Shown one piece after another: positions 7,701-15,503 of a stretch of 64,000 nucleotides of DNA (within the stretch, counting starts at the first letter, position 1; every line of letters begins with the position of its first letter). The translations under genes and the position numbers were made by a program. This DNA is from Bacteroidota bacterium (GTDB lineage Bacteria > Bacteroidota > Ignavibacteria > Ignavibacteriales > Ignavibacteriaceae). The notes beneath the pieces were generated by a model. That model was not told where the DNA came from. It saw only the letters and a program-made list of their open reading frames with translations, and did no database searches. The stretch spans positions 124,001 to 188,000 of the forward strand of contig JAKAGV010000001.1 in NCBI GenBank assembly GCA_021815405.1. Reading direction: 5' to 3'.

Positions 7701-8030
7701 AAATAGCTCTAATTGGTGCGGCTCTACAAAGCCGCTGTCCTCCTTCTTCTTTCCATAAAATATTTCCATCATTCCAAACTGCTTATCCGTTACGCTTAAG
7801 ATTCCCACATGTCCCTTTTCCGGTAGTATGCTTTTAATCCTTTTTACATGCACATTTTTATTCTCCCGGCTTGAGCAGTGCCGTACATATATTGAAAACT
7901 GGAACATTGAAAAGCCGTCCCGCATCAGTTCTTTTCTGAAATGAGCGTAGGCTTTCTTCTCCTTCGCCGTTTCGGTCGGAAGGTCGAAAAATACTAATAT
8001 CCACATAATACGGTATTCGTTAAATCTCAT
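7698..8030 (-). CDS. cas2: CRISPR-associated endonuclease Cas2
   Basis: A 110-residue Cas2 of the type II-C Bacteroidota form. It is the structural partner of Cas1 in the spacer-integration complex. MRFNEYRIMWILVFFDLP sets the first beta strand with Asp16, and FSMFQFSIYVRHCSSRENKNVH and VGILSVTDKQFGMMEIFYG follow the family order. I chose the ATG at 8030: the open frame extends 18 codons further, but that extension is only translated hairpin element. There is no good Shine-Dalgarno site before this ATG, so translation may depend on coupling or on the upstream hairpins. It is last in the minus-strand order cas9-cas1-DUF559-cas2. Confidence 0.93.
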   Translation of the reverse strand: MRFNEYRIMWILVFFDLPTETAKEKKAYAHFRKELMRDGFSMFQFSIYVRHCSSRENKNVHVKRIKSILPEKGHVGILSVTDKQFGMMEIFYGKKKEDSGFVEPHQLELF

Positions 8031-8039
8031 AAGCGTTGG

Positions 8040-8135
8040 GAACTCATCCCCCGACCCCTTCCCTTGCGAAGGGAAGGGGTGCAATTTCTGAGTTCCCCCT
8101 CTCTTCTCAAGAGAGGGGGTTAGGGGGTGAGTTCC
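8040..8135. repeat. GAACTCA-type hairpin element, copy 2 (full, two hairpins)
   Basis: The element opens with GAACTCATCCCC and closes with GGGGGTGAGTTC. It holds two near-perfect hairpins: CCCCTTCCCTT-GCG-AAGGGAAGGGG (8055-8079) and CCCCCTCTCTT-CTC-AAGAGAGGGGG (8095-8119). The right 35 bp (8101-8135) are repeated exactly at 8557-8591. It fills the gap between cas2 and the DUF559 gene and supplies the last codons and stop of that gene. It aligns with the reverse complement of the copy at 9594-9678. Confidence 0.8.
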
Positions 8136-8506
8136 TTTTCAATTTGCTGTAATACTTTGTTTATATCTTTCAATACTTCCTCATTCTTAAATCTTATTAC
8201 TTTAATGCCCAATAAGTTTATAACCTCAGTTCTTAATGCATCTTTATCTATTTGGTTAGCATGGTATCCGCCGTCTATTTCAATTACCAATTTATTCTCA
8301 AAGCAATAGAAGTCCGCTATATAAAAAGTTTCTATACCCAGCAGATCATAAAAAAGAGGAAACTGCCTATAAAATTTTTTGCTGAGTAATTTTCGGTTCC
8401 TAAGTCTTTGCCACAATCTGTCTTCTGCTTTTGTTGAGTTTTTTCTTAGTTCTCTGCATAAAGTTTGCGCAACCAATATTAGTTTAGGATTTTTAGATAG
8501 ACTCAT
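8120..8506 (-). CDS. DUF559 (VSR-like) endonuclease inserted in the cas operon
   Basis: A 128-residue PD-(D/E)XK-fold nuclease of the DUF559 family, related to very-short-patch-repair endonucleases. The N-terminal ELRKNSTKAEDRLWQRLRNRKL and FYRQFPLFYDLLGIE are family hallmarks. The catalytic core is IADFYCFENKLVIEIDGGYH, giving Asp65-X10-Glu76-X-Asp78. IKVIRFKNEEV closes the fold. The start is the ATG at 8506, preceded by AAAGGAG; the longer open frame is translated hairpin repeat. The last residues (ELTP) and the stop are encoded by the flanking hairpin element. It lies between cas1 and cas2, not a standard II-C component, so it looks like a cargo or mobile cassette rather than a CRISPR gene. 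A role in adaptation is not excluded. Confidence 0.88.
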   Translation of the reverse strand: MSLSKNPKLILVAQTLCRELRKNSTKAEDRLWQRLRNRKLLSKKFYRQFPLFYDLLGIETFYIADFYCFENKLVIEIDGGYHANQIDKDALRTEVINLLGIKVIRFKNEEVLKDINKVLQQIEKELTP

Positions 8507-8521
8507 ATTACTACTCCTTTT

Positions 8522-8591
8522 GAACTCATCCCGTGTAATTTCGGTGCGTTCGCCTTCTCTTCTCAAGAGAGGGGGTTAGGGGGTGAGTTCC
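8522..8591. repeat. GAACTCA-type hairpin element, copy 3 (rearranged)
   Basis: It opens with GAACTCATCCC (8522) and closes with GGGGGTGAGTTCC (8591). The right 35 bp (8557-8591) are identical to 8101-8135 and contain the CTCTT-CTC-AAGAG hairpin; the left hairpin of the full element is replaced by unrelated sequence. On the minus strand, its distal end GAGTTCAAAAGGAG gives the DUF559 gene its Shine-Dalgarno site. With copy 2 it flanks the DUF559 gene as direct repeats. Confidence 0.8.
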
Positions 8592-8598
8592 CATGTGG

Positions 8599-9579
8599 TT
8601 AAGCGGTGTGTTCATACATATCCGGATACAATATTTTCCTCGCTTCCCCCGCAAAGCATTTTGCAAGCGAAGCCGTTGTACGCTGTACACCTACCATCAA
8701 TGGACTCCTTTCGCCGTCTATTATTATTTCAATTACCGGTATTTCAAGAAGCTGCTTTTTTATTGAAGTGCTCAGCTCCTCAAAGTCCTCGCCGTTATTT
8801 ACTACCTCTAAAACAATTTTATCTACATAAGGACGGAACGGTTCCATTATATCGTCGGCAAGGCAGTATGCGTTATATTTATTATGATGATGAATACCCA
8901 GTGTAGGCAGTAAACCCGAAGCGACAAGCGCGCGCGCTACTATTGCCCTTAATACAGCATACCCGTAATTCAAAAGATTATTAGGCGGCATTCCGTACCG
9001 ATCTCTTTTAAATTCAAGTTCACCGGGAAAAAGATTTCCCCAGTAATATGCAGCGGCTCTTCCCTCAAAATTATCCGGGTCACCCGAGCGTACATCCTTT
9101 GCCCATTTAAGCATGTTAACAACTTTTATTTTATTCTTGTTTAACAGCCATGCCTGGTTCTTAATCTTTGCAGCGATTGTCTGCTGCCATAATTGTTTTC
9201 TTAATGGTACCGAGCTTTCAATTTGTGCCTGAAATCTTTCGCTTTGAATTTGATTAACCGATAACGGCAAAAACAATCCTACTGGTAAATGGGAGTTATC
9301 GCACGAAACAACAGCAGTATTATTTTCAAGAAGGGAAGAGAGCAGTCCTTGTGTAATTGTTATCTGACCGGAGTCTAAAATTATTATTCCAATATCTTCA
9401 ATAGGTATGGAGTTTTGATTTGATCTGTTTTTGTATTTATCATTTTTATCGGGTTCATCGGGCGGGTCATCTTCAGCATTAGATTTATCGTTTCCGTTGC
9501 CGGGTAACTTTATTATTAGCTGGTCGTCTTTTTTACTTAGGTATGCCGGGTTCCCAAAATATAATGTTCGTTTAATCAT
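8599..9579 (-). CDS. cas1: CRISPR-associated endonuclease Cas1
   Basis: A 326-residue Cas1 integrase of type II-C. The family core is intact: Glu172 in DNFEGRAAAYYW, His230/231 in LPTLGIHHHNKYN, and Asp242/243 in LADDIMEPFRPYVDK, which form the metal site. The N-terminal beta domain has IPIEDIGIIILDSGQITIT (58-76). An unusual hydrophilic Asn/Asp/Pro/Lys-rich stretch of about 30 residues (27-56) lies between beta strands where homologues have a short loop. The start ATG is preceded by AAAAGGA, supplied by the end of the hairpin element at 9594. It is co-oriented with cas9, whose stop is 112 bp upstream. Confidence 0.95.
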   Translation of the reverse strand: MIKRTLYFGNPAYLSKKDDQLIIKLPGNGNDKSNAEDDPPDEPDKNDKYKNRSNQNSIPIEDIGIIILDSGQITITQGLLSSLLENNTAVVSCDNSHLPVGLFLPLSVNQIQSERFQAQIESSVPLRKQLWQQTIAAKIKNQAWLLNKNKIKVVNMLKWAKDVRSGDPDNFEGRAAAYYWGNLFPGELEFKRDRYGMPPNNLLNYGYAVLRAIVARALVASGLLPTLGIHHHNKYNAYCLADDIMEPFRPYVDKIVLEVVNNGEDFEELSTSIKKQLLEIPVIEIIIDGERSPLMVGVQRTTASLAKCFAGEARKILYPDMYEHTA

Positions 9580-9593
9580 AATTATTTCCTTTT

Positions 9594-9678
9594 GAACTCA
9601 CCCTAAATCCCTCTCTTACAAAGAGAGGGACTTTTAAAACCCCTTCCCTTTACAAGGGAAGAGGCAGGGGATGAGTTC
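9594..9678. repeat. GAACTCA-type hairpin element, copy 4 (full, inverted)
   Basis: It opens with GAACTCACCC and closes with GGGGATGAGTTC. Hairpins are CCCTCTCTT-ACA-AAGAGAGGG (9609-9629) and CTTCCCTT-TAC-AAGGGAAG (9643-9661). The order of the two hairpins is reversed relative to copy 2, and the reverse complement of this copy aligns with copy 2 over its full length. It occupies the whole cas9-cas1 gap and contains no open frame, so it is a solo element. Confidence 0.8.
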
Positions 9679-9690
9679 ACACCGCCGGTT

Positions 9691-12600
9691 TTATGTTGCC
9701 GAAACAATTTCTCCCAAATGATTTAATTTAATTTTGTGTGGATTTAGTAATTCTAATGATCCTAAACTTTGTACTTGATAAAATCTTTTACTAGCTCTTG
9801 AATTATTATCGTCATTAAGTTGTGTTTCCAAATGATGACGGAAAAATATTTCCATTTGCTTCCCATTGTAAAATATTTTTTGAACGCGGTATAAATAATT
9901 ACTTATTGATTTGTAATCATTATTAGAAGCTACTTCCTCATACATCTCATCATTCATTCCAAGTATAAACATTTCATTTTGCTGAAAGCTTTCAACATAT
10001 GTCCATTTGCTATCCGGTAATTTTTCGAGGAAACTTTCAGGATATTTATCTTCATCTAAAAGAATTTTATCAATTACTTCGACCGGATTTTTTATAATGA
10101 TTGGTAAGTCGTATTTCTTTCTTTCTACTGCATGCCAGAATGAGCAAATACTTAATTGTTTATTGCCTTGTTCATCTAAATAAATTGCAAGGTGATGATT
10201 GTTGCCCGGTTTTACAAAACCAATTTCCTTTCCGCTTTCATCCTTCTTAACGGGTTCTACAGCGGAGAGACCTGTAAAACATCTAACTGTTTTTATGGGA
10301 ATTTTTAATTCTTCGTTGTACCAAACGGGATTGTTTTCCAAATCTTTAAATGCCTCTTTTGTTTTTAGATAGTTTCCGTCTTTATCATATAATCTATTTT
10401 TAATCTTTTCTTTTATGGTTTTATCAATTACGTAACTAAGAACCCTAAGTGCTTTTTCTTCATTTTCTTTACCATCAAACAACATACCTTGTCCGGCACC
10501 AAGAGGATATTTAATAACAATTTCTTCTTTATAACATGTGCCATATTGAAGAATTTTAGTTTTGTCTTTATCTAAAAATATAGGTTCTTTCTTTAGAGAG
10601 GCGGTTGCTTTCTTAACATCATTATTAAATAAATTGAGTCTCTCTTCAACAAGATTTTTTATGTAAGGCTTAAAAATTAATTCGGGATTTTCAAAAAGAT
10701 ATTTCACCGGTTTTTCTTTTTCTATTGTTTTTATTTTACCATATACACTTTCTTCACTTAGTGAACCTCTCGGTATTATTATACCTGTTTGGGCTACAAT
10801 TTTTTTACCGCCCTTTTTAACTTTTCTTTTGCCGATTGAGGCAACCTTCTTACCAGGCTTAAAAGAAACTAAAATCTTTTCTGCTTCTTTTTCTACTTCT
10901 TTAGTAGTAAAAGGTTTAACTGATAATATATAGTTTTCCAATAAATTTTTTCTCTTATCAAAATTATATTTAGCAGACTCAATCTCTTTCATAATGTCAT
11001 TGCGTACCTTGCTGCTGTTAAGTTTGTTGAACCTTTGAATGTACCCCTGCTTAGTACATGCAATGGTAAGGGCGTCAATAGCATGATGCCTGTGGTCGTC
11101 TCGTTTTGACCAATCTTTAATATTTTCTTTTTTATCAACACTTCCATCATTATTAATTTCAATTGTTTCCGTTAATCCGAGTTCTCGGTATTTGGGCAGT
11201 TGTAAGTTCATTAATACATCATCCCATCCCCAAAGGTGTCTTAATTCTGATGTCACGTTTCCACTTGTAGCCCAAACATTATAGCAAATGCTTTGCAATA
11301 TTTCACGAGCTTTTCTTGAAATGTATTGAGTTTGACGTAATTGCCTATCGATGAAATCATTAGGAATTTTATCTCCCGGCATAAGTAATTTATCCCTTTT
11401 TGTTTTACCGATAATATGATTTTTGAAAAGCGTATTTATTCTTTCCACATAATCATTAAATTCCACCTCTGATTTTGAACGCATAAAATCAAAAGCTGTC
11501 TGGTCTTTTTTGTTTGCATTACACTTCCTATGGGCTAAAGTTTTATTGCTCTGTGAATCATCAAATAATTTAGATTTCGGAATTATGTGTTCAACCTCTA
11601 CTTCTTCTCCAAGAATTGCTGCGGTAAATGAAATTGGCTGTCCGCAATATATGCATATCGCATTCTGTTTTTTTTCGTCATTAGAAATTTCATGAAAAAG
11701 GCGCCATTTAATAATGTTGTTTCTTGTTGCCCTTAATCCGAATTCAGCCAATTCACGTTCTATTATTTTATTTTCTCGTTCCCTTTCATTTAGGCTTTTA
11801 TAAGTTTCATTTCTTTCTTCCTTACTCTGTTTTAATTCTCTGGCAAGTTCTATTCTTATTTCTTCCGGTTTGCCATATCTATCTATAATTGTATTTACTA
11901 TATTCACCATTTGGTTAAGTATCTTTTCAACTACTGGCTGCCTTAAACTATTTTTCTCTATTGGCTTTAACTTATCCAATAATTTTCTTTCATAGTTTTC
12001 TTGTTTTGTTAAGGAATTAGAATGGTTATATCCAGCATAAGAACATGCATCGCTGTATATATCACCTTCCATTAGGAAAGGAAGAATTTTTCTAATTGCT
12101 CTATGAGATTTATTGCCGAAACCAAGCTTAGTAAAATCAAGCGATGATAATTTTTGTGCTGCATTTATTGGAAGATTGAAATTCTTGATTAATGCATTCT
12201 TACATTCTTCTTTATCGGAAATTGAATAAACTGTATGCCAAAGTTTGTAGTACGGCTGTTCTTCAACATTTGGCAAAACTATTTTTCTCTGTTTAGAATT
12301 AATTATTTCACCACTTTCTTTATCTATAAGATATCCTTCTTCGCCTTTTTCTTCTATTTCTATTTTGAGTTTAAAAAGATTTTCATATTGTGTTAACTCA
12401 TCAAAACAATTCATCATATCGACTTTAACTTTGTTACCCTGCAGACCATTTGCAAGTTGTTTATTGCCGTAAACTTCATCTTTCTTTAATTCAAGTATTT
12501 TCAATAACTCGGCATAACTTAATTTTTCATGAGTATCCATGTATTCAAATATCTTTTCCTTTTTTCCCAAAGATATTTCTATTTGCTCGCCTGTTTTCTT

Positions 12601-13452
12601 TTTTAATGAAATGTTATTTATCATTTCCCAGATTTTACCAACTTGGAATAATGGTGAGCTTTTAGGTGCTACATTGGGTCCTACGAATAATTCTTTCTCT
12701 CCTTCATTAATTTTAATAGTTGTCCAGAATCCTTCAAATTCACAAATAGAAACCAACCCTTTTTGAGATTTCAATTTTCTCTGATAGTAGATTATTTCGT
12801 CTCTAATTTTACTTATCAGATCATCTGTTAGTATTTCAGGATAATAATTTTGCTGGTTTTTTAGAATTGTATTGTATTCTTCAATGTAAGCTTCACGGGG
12901 AAATACTTGTTCTTTAATTCTGTAATGTTCATCATTAACTAATTCTTCATAGAATTTTTGTCCTATTGTTTTGCTTTCTTCTTTTAATTTTTCATATCTG
13001 CTTTTTACAGCGGCAACGTACTCTGTATCTTTTTTATCAAGATTGGCTTCGCTTCTACTGCTTTTATAACCTCTTTTTTGATTTAAATGCAATAGCACTC
13101 TTCCAATTTCTTTGAGCGATAATTGTTTATTAACTGCATCACTTCTAATTTCCCATAATTTAAGCTTATACAGCTTTATTAAATCAACATCCGGCAGCAT
13201 ATCATTCTGTTTAAGTATGGAAATAAGATTTTGCCGTCTTAGCTGATAACGATCGTAACCTTTTCTTTGTGTCCTTTTAGTTGTCCTCTTTTGGTTTTTT
13301 GAAATTGCATTTCCTTTGGTAAATTCATCTTTATCATCAGTAGTCAGCGGAATTATTCTGCTGCCCATTCCTAAAATTTTATTTTCTTCTTCATCAATTA
13401 GTGCCCATCCAATTGAAGAAACCCCCAAATCAAGTCCTAAAATTTTTTTCAT
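9691..13452 (-). CDS. cas9: CRISPR-associated endonuclease Cas9, type II-C
   Basis: A 1253-residue RNA-guided DNA nuclease with all catalytic parts intact. RuvC-I is ILGLDLGVSSIGWALID with Asp8. The Arg-rich bridge helix is KRTTKRTQRKGYDRYQLRRQ. RuvC-II is IRIELARELKQ with Glu535. HNH is EVEHIIPKSK with His622, framed by CIYC and HRKC zinc-knuckle-like pairs. RuvC-III is DDHRHHAIDAL with His789/His790 and Asp793. The C-terminal third contains VKPGNNHHLAIYLDE and the YRVQK...FRHHLET block typical of Bacteroidota-group II-C Cas9, presumably the PAM-interacting part. It is shorter than many enzymes of that group (about 1400 or more). There is no csn2 or cas4, hence II-C. The start has AAAAGG 8 bases upstream. 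PAM is not readable from sequence. Confidence 0.97.
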   Translation of the reverse strand: MKKILGLDLGVSSIGWALIDEEENKILGMGSRIIPLTTDDKDEFTKGNAISKNQKRTTKRTQRKGYDRYQLRRQNLISILKQNDMLPDVDLIKLYKLKLWEIRSDAVNKQLSLKEIGRVLLHLNQKRGYKSSRSEANLDKKDTEYVAAVKSRYEKLKEESKTIGQKFYEELVNDEHYRIKEQVFPREAYIEEYNTILKNQQNYYPEILTDDLISKIRDEIIYYQRKLKSQKGLVSICEFEGFWTTIKINEGEKELFVGPNVAPKSSPLFQVGKIWEMINNISLKKKTGEQIEISLGKKEKIFEYMDTHEKLSYAELLKILELKKDEVYGNKQLANGLQGNKVKVDMMNCFDELTQYENLFKLKIEIEEKGEEGYLIDKESGEIINSKQRKIVLPNVEEQPYYKLWHTVYSISDKEECKNALIKNFNLPINAAQKLSSLDFTKLGFGNKSHRAIRKILPFLMEGDIYSDACSYAGYNHSNSLTKQENYERKLLDKLKPIEKNSLRQPVVEKILNQMVNIVNTIIDRYGKPEEIRIELARELKQSKEERNETYKSLNERERENKIIERELAEFGLRATRNNIIKWRLFHEISNDEKKQNAICIYCGQPISFTAAILGEEVEVEHIIPKSKLFDDSQSNKTLAHRKCNANKKDQTAFDFMRSKSEVEFNDYVERINTLFKNHIIGKTKRDKLLMPGDKIPNDFIDRQLRQTQYISRKAREILQSICYNVWATSGNVTSELRHLWGWDDVLMNLQLPKYRELGLTETIEINNDGSVDKKENIKDWSKRDDHRHHAIDALTIACTKQGYIQRFNKLNSSKVRNDIMKEIESAKYNFDKRKNLLENYILSVKPFTTKEVEKEAEKILVSFKPGKKVASIGKRKVKKGGKKIVAQTGIIIPRGSLSEESVYGKIKTIEKEKPVKYLFENPELIFKPYIKNLVEERLNLFNNDVKKATASLKKEPIFLDKDKTKILQYGTCYKEEIVIKYPLGAGQGMLFDGKENEEKALRVLSYVIDKTIKEKIKNRLYDKDGNYLKTKEAFKDLENNPVWYNEELKIPIKTVRCFTGLSAVEPVKKDESGKEIGFVKPGNNHHLAIYLDEQGNKQLSICSFWHAVERKKYDLPIIIKNPVEVIDKILLDEDKYPESFLEKLPDSKWTYVESFQQNEMFILGMNDEMYEEVASNNDYKSISNYLYRVQKIFYNGKQMEIFFRHHLETQLNDDNNSRASKRFYQVQSLGSLELLNPHKIKLNHLGEIVSAT

Positions 13453-13463
13453 CTTATTTACCT

Positions 13464-13494
13464 TTTGTATTTTAAAAAATATTTTCTAAATTTC
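13464..13494 (+). promoter_or_regulatory. tracrRNA promoter, TTTG-N19-TAAATTTC
   Basis: TTTG (13464-13467) is followed after exactly 19 bp by TAAATTTC (13487-13494), one mismatch from the Bacteroidota -7 consensus TAnnTTTG. A start about 6-7 bp downstream falls at 13500-13501, the first base of the anti-repeat. The spacing and position fit a dedicated promoter diverging from cas9. Confidence 0.6.
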
Positions 13495-13498
13495 CCAC

Positions 13499-13583
13499 AG
13501 AAATTCTGAAGCAAATCACAATAAGGATTATTCCGTTGTGAAAACATTTACAGTAGTCCCGGTTTAACCGGGATTGCTGTTTT
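13499..13583 (+). ncRNA. tracrRNA of the type II-C system
   Basis: The anti-repeat 13501-13522 pairs with the first 23 bases of the CRISPR repeat. There is one mismatch (repeat base 8, G opposite A), one bulged U and a terminal G-U pair; the rest are Watson-Crick. Next comes AAGGATTATTCC, a small nexus hairpin (GGA/TCC), then GTTGTGAAAACA. The RNA ends in the hairpin CAGTAGTCCCGG-TTTAA-CCGGGATTGCTG (13551-13579) with two G-U wobbles and a TTTT tail. Order anti-repeat, nexus, terminal hairpin is the canonical layout, so the RNA is on the plus strand, divergent from cas9. Length is about 83 nt. Confidence 0.88.
13551..13583 (+). terminator. Terminal hairpin of the tracrRNA
   Basis: Twelve-bp arms (13551-13562 and 13568-13579) with a TTTAA loop are followed by TTTT. 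It serves both as an RNA 3' hairpin and as an intrinsic terminator. Confidence 0.8.
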
Positions 13584-13812
13584 AAACATTCCTCAGTTCC
13601 ACTTAATAAAAAAATTTTATAACTGCGTAAGTTTTATTCATGCAAGACAACCCTGTCCATATAATTCCCGCTGTATTTTACAAATTCATTTTCTAATTCT
13701 ACTTCAACTTAAAGAATATTTCGTACAAATAAAATCACTCATAAATAATTTTAAATTGCTTTTCTTTGCTAAGGTTAAATTCAAATTTGACATTAAGCTT
13801 TAGGAGAAGCAT
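13584..13812. other. Intergenic region without recognisable content
   Basis: This stretch lies between the tracrRNA terminator and the membrane protein gene. It is AT-rich and no open frame or clear inverted repeat was seen. A promoter for the downstream gene is presumably here but could not be placed. Confidence 0.4.
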
Positions 13813-14637
13813 ATGACCGAAGCGATTACAGTTGAAAGATCAAGACTTTATCGTGCGGTAAGCACTTTGCTGAATTCCGGAAAATTAATTTTCTCATTTG
13901 CTATTATTTCTTTGGGAATAGAGACAATTTTATGCGGGATATTACCCGGCACTTTGCTTACCGCATCAAATAAAGAAATTCCTGTAATTCCCTGGCTGCC
14001 GGCAGTTCCATTGATTGCCGTATTATCAGGTGCACTTTTGGTTCTATGCGGTGCGGGGCTTATATCAAAGAAAAGAGAATTTATTTTGGCAATAATACTT
14101 GGCGGATTTTTTTTACTCTTCACGATATTGATTAATGTCCCTAATAATATTGCAAACATAATGAGCATCTCACTCCGTACGCGCTTATTTGAGCCTTTGA
14201 CTATTGCATGCTTAGTTTTTCTTCTACCCGGTTTAAGCAGTATGCCGAAATTGATTGTAAAGATTAGCCGCCATTTACTAGCTCTTTCTCTTATAATTTT
14301 TGGCATCGATCATTTTCTTGCTCTGAAACCTATTGCTACTCTTATTCCTAATTGGATTCCGTTTCATGTATTTTGGGTTGCCTTCTTTGGGATAGGTTTT
14401 ATTGTTTCGGGTTTAAGTATAGCTTTAAAATTATTTGATCGATGGGGCGCCGCATGTATCGGGGCAATGTTTGCAATATGGGTAATTACACTTCATCTTC
14501 CAAGAGTTTTAGGTTTATATCCAATACCCGGAGCTTCGGGTGATCCTAATGAATGGTCCAGTCTGTTTATTGCAATTGCTATGTGGGGAGGTTTGTGGGC
14601 TTATGCAAATTCTTCCCGCGGCACCGAAGAGAAATAA
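13813..14637 (+). CDS. Multi-pass membrane protein, DoxX-like
   Basis: A 274-residue inner-membrane protein with about eight hydrophobic helices arranged as two four-helix halves (about 25-125 and 145-265). The second half, HLLALSLIIFGIDHFL...FWVAFFGIGFIVSGLSIAL, resembles DoxX/DUF6 small-membrane proteins. The ATG is preceded by TAGGAGAAGC. No catalytic residues can be named. It is about 100 bp upstream of the creatininase-family gene on the same strand, possibly co-transcribed; a functional link is not evident. Confidence 0.65.
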   Translation: MTEAITVERSRLYRAVSTLLNSGKLIFSFAIISLGIETILCGILPGTLLTASNKEIPVIPWLPAVPLIAVLSGALLVLCGAGLISKKREFILAIILGGFFLLFTILINVPNNIANIMSISLRTRLFEPLTIACLVFLLPGLSSMPKLIVKISRHLLALSLIIFGIDHFLALKPIATLIPNWIPFHVFWVAFFGIGFIVSGLSIALKLFDRWGAACIGAMFAIWVITLHLPRVLGLYPIPGASGDPNEWSSLFIAIAMWGGLWAYANSSRGTEEK

Positions 14638-14741
14638 TTAATTATGATGAAGATTAGAAAGAGACGGGAGAGGTAAATTGAAAAATTTTCATGAGATATT
14701 TTTTAGTACCGAAATAATTAATCTTAACTTAGGAGATGAAT

Positions 14742-15503
14742 ATGCGACCTTACATATTAGCTGAGAGTTACTGGAAAGATATTAAAGAACAAAAAATTGA
14801 TTTGGCAGTACTTCCCTGGGCTGCAACCGAAGCTCATAATTATCATCTTCCTTATGGTACCGATATAGTTGAAACGGAACGCATTGCTGCGGAGGCTGCT
14901 AAGATTGCGTGGGAAAAAGGTGCAAAGATTTCCGTTCTTCCTGCTATACCGTTTGGGGCTAATACCGGTCAGTCGGATATAACTCTTGATATCAATCTAA
15001 ACCCTTCAACACAATCAATTATTCTTGAAGATATAATAAGCGTATTACACCGACAGAAAATAAAAAAGTTTTTAATAATTAACGGACACGGCGGAAATAA
15101 TTTTAAACAAATTCTTAGAGAATTAGGATTAAAATTTCCCGAAGTATTTTTAGCTTCATGCGATTGGTATGCGGCAGTTAATAAAAAAGATTATTTTGAA
15201 AATTCCGGCGACCATGCGGATGAAATGGAAACAAGTTTAATGCTTTATATTGCACGTGATCAAGTGCTTCCTCTTTCCAAAGCCGGTGATGGCAGAGAGA
15301 AGAAAATAAAAATTACCGGTATAAATGAAGGCTGGGCATGGACTGAAAGGAAATGGTCAAAGGTAACTGAGGATACCGGTATCGGAAATCCGAAAAAAGC
15401 TTCGAGAGAAAAGGGAGAAAAATATTTTAATGCGGTAGTCGAAAAGGTTGCACAGTTATTTATAGAAATTGCTTCGGCAGATTTGGAAAAACTTTATGAG
15501 TAA
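14742..15503 (+). CDS. Creatininase family amidohydrolase
   Basis: A 253-residue cytoplasmic metallohydrolase of the creatininase/mycofactocin-MftE superfamily. I chose the ATG at 14742 because AGGAG (14731-14735) is six bases upstream; the ATG at 14736 abuts it. The metal ligands Glu30, His32 and Asp41 lie in ATEAHNYHLPYGTD. NGHGGNN supplies His116, and GDHADEMETSLM supplies a late Glu. Family members cleave cyclic or linear amides (creatinine, formamidopyrimidines) or trim peptides; the substrate here is unknown. The 3' end overlaps the convergent PAP2 gene by 10 bp. Confidence 0.85.
   Translation: MRPYILAESYWKDIKEQKIDLAVLPWAATEAHNYHLPYGTDIVETERIAAEAAKIAWEKGAKISVLPAIPFGANTGQSDITLDINLNPSTQSIILEDIISVLHRQKIKKFLIINGHGGNNFKQILRELGLKFPEVFLASCDWYAAVNKKDYFENSGDHADEMETSLMLYIARDQVLPLSKAGDGREKKIKITGINEGWAWTERKWSKVTEDTGIGNPKKASREKGEKYFNAVVEKVAQLFIEIASADLEKLYE

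Noticed and set aside
7500-8600. DUF559 gene as a new core CRISPR adaptation gene
   Set aside because: Not claimed as core: the flanking exact repeats and the coding of its ends by the hairpin element favour insertion. Kept as a finding with the alternative stated.
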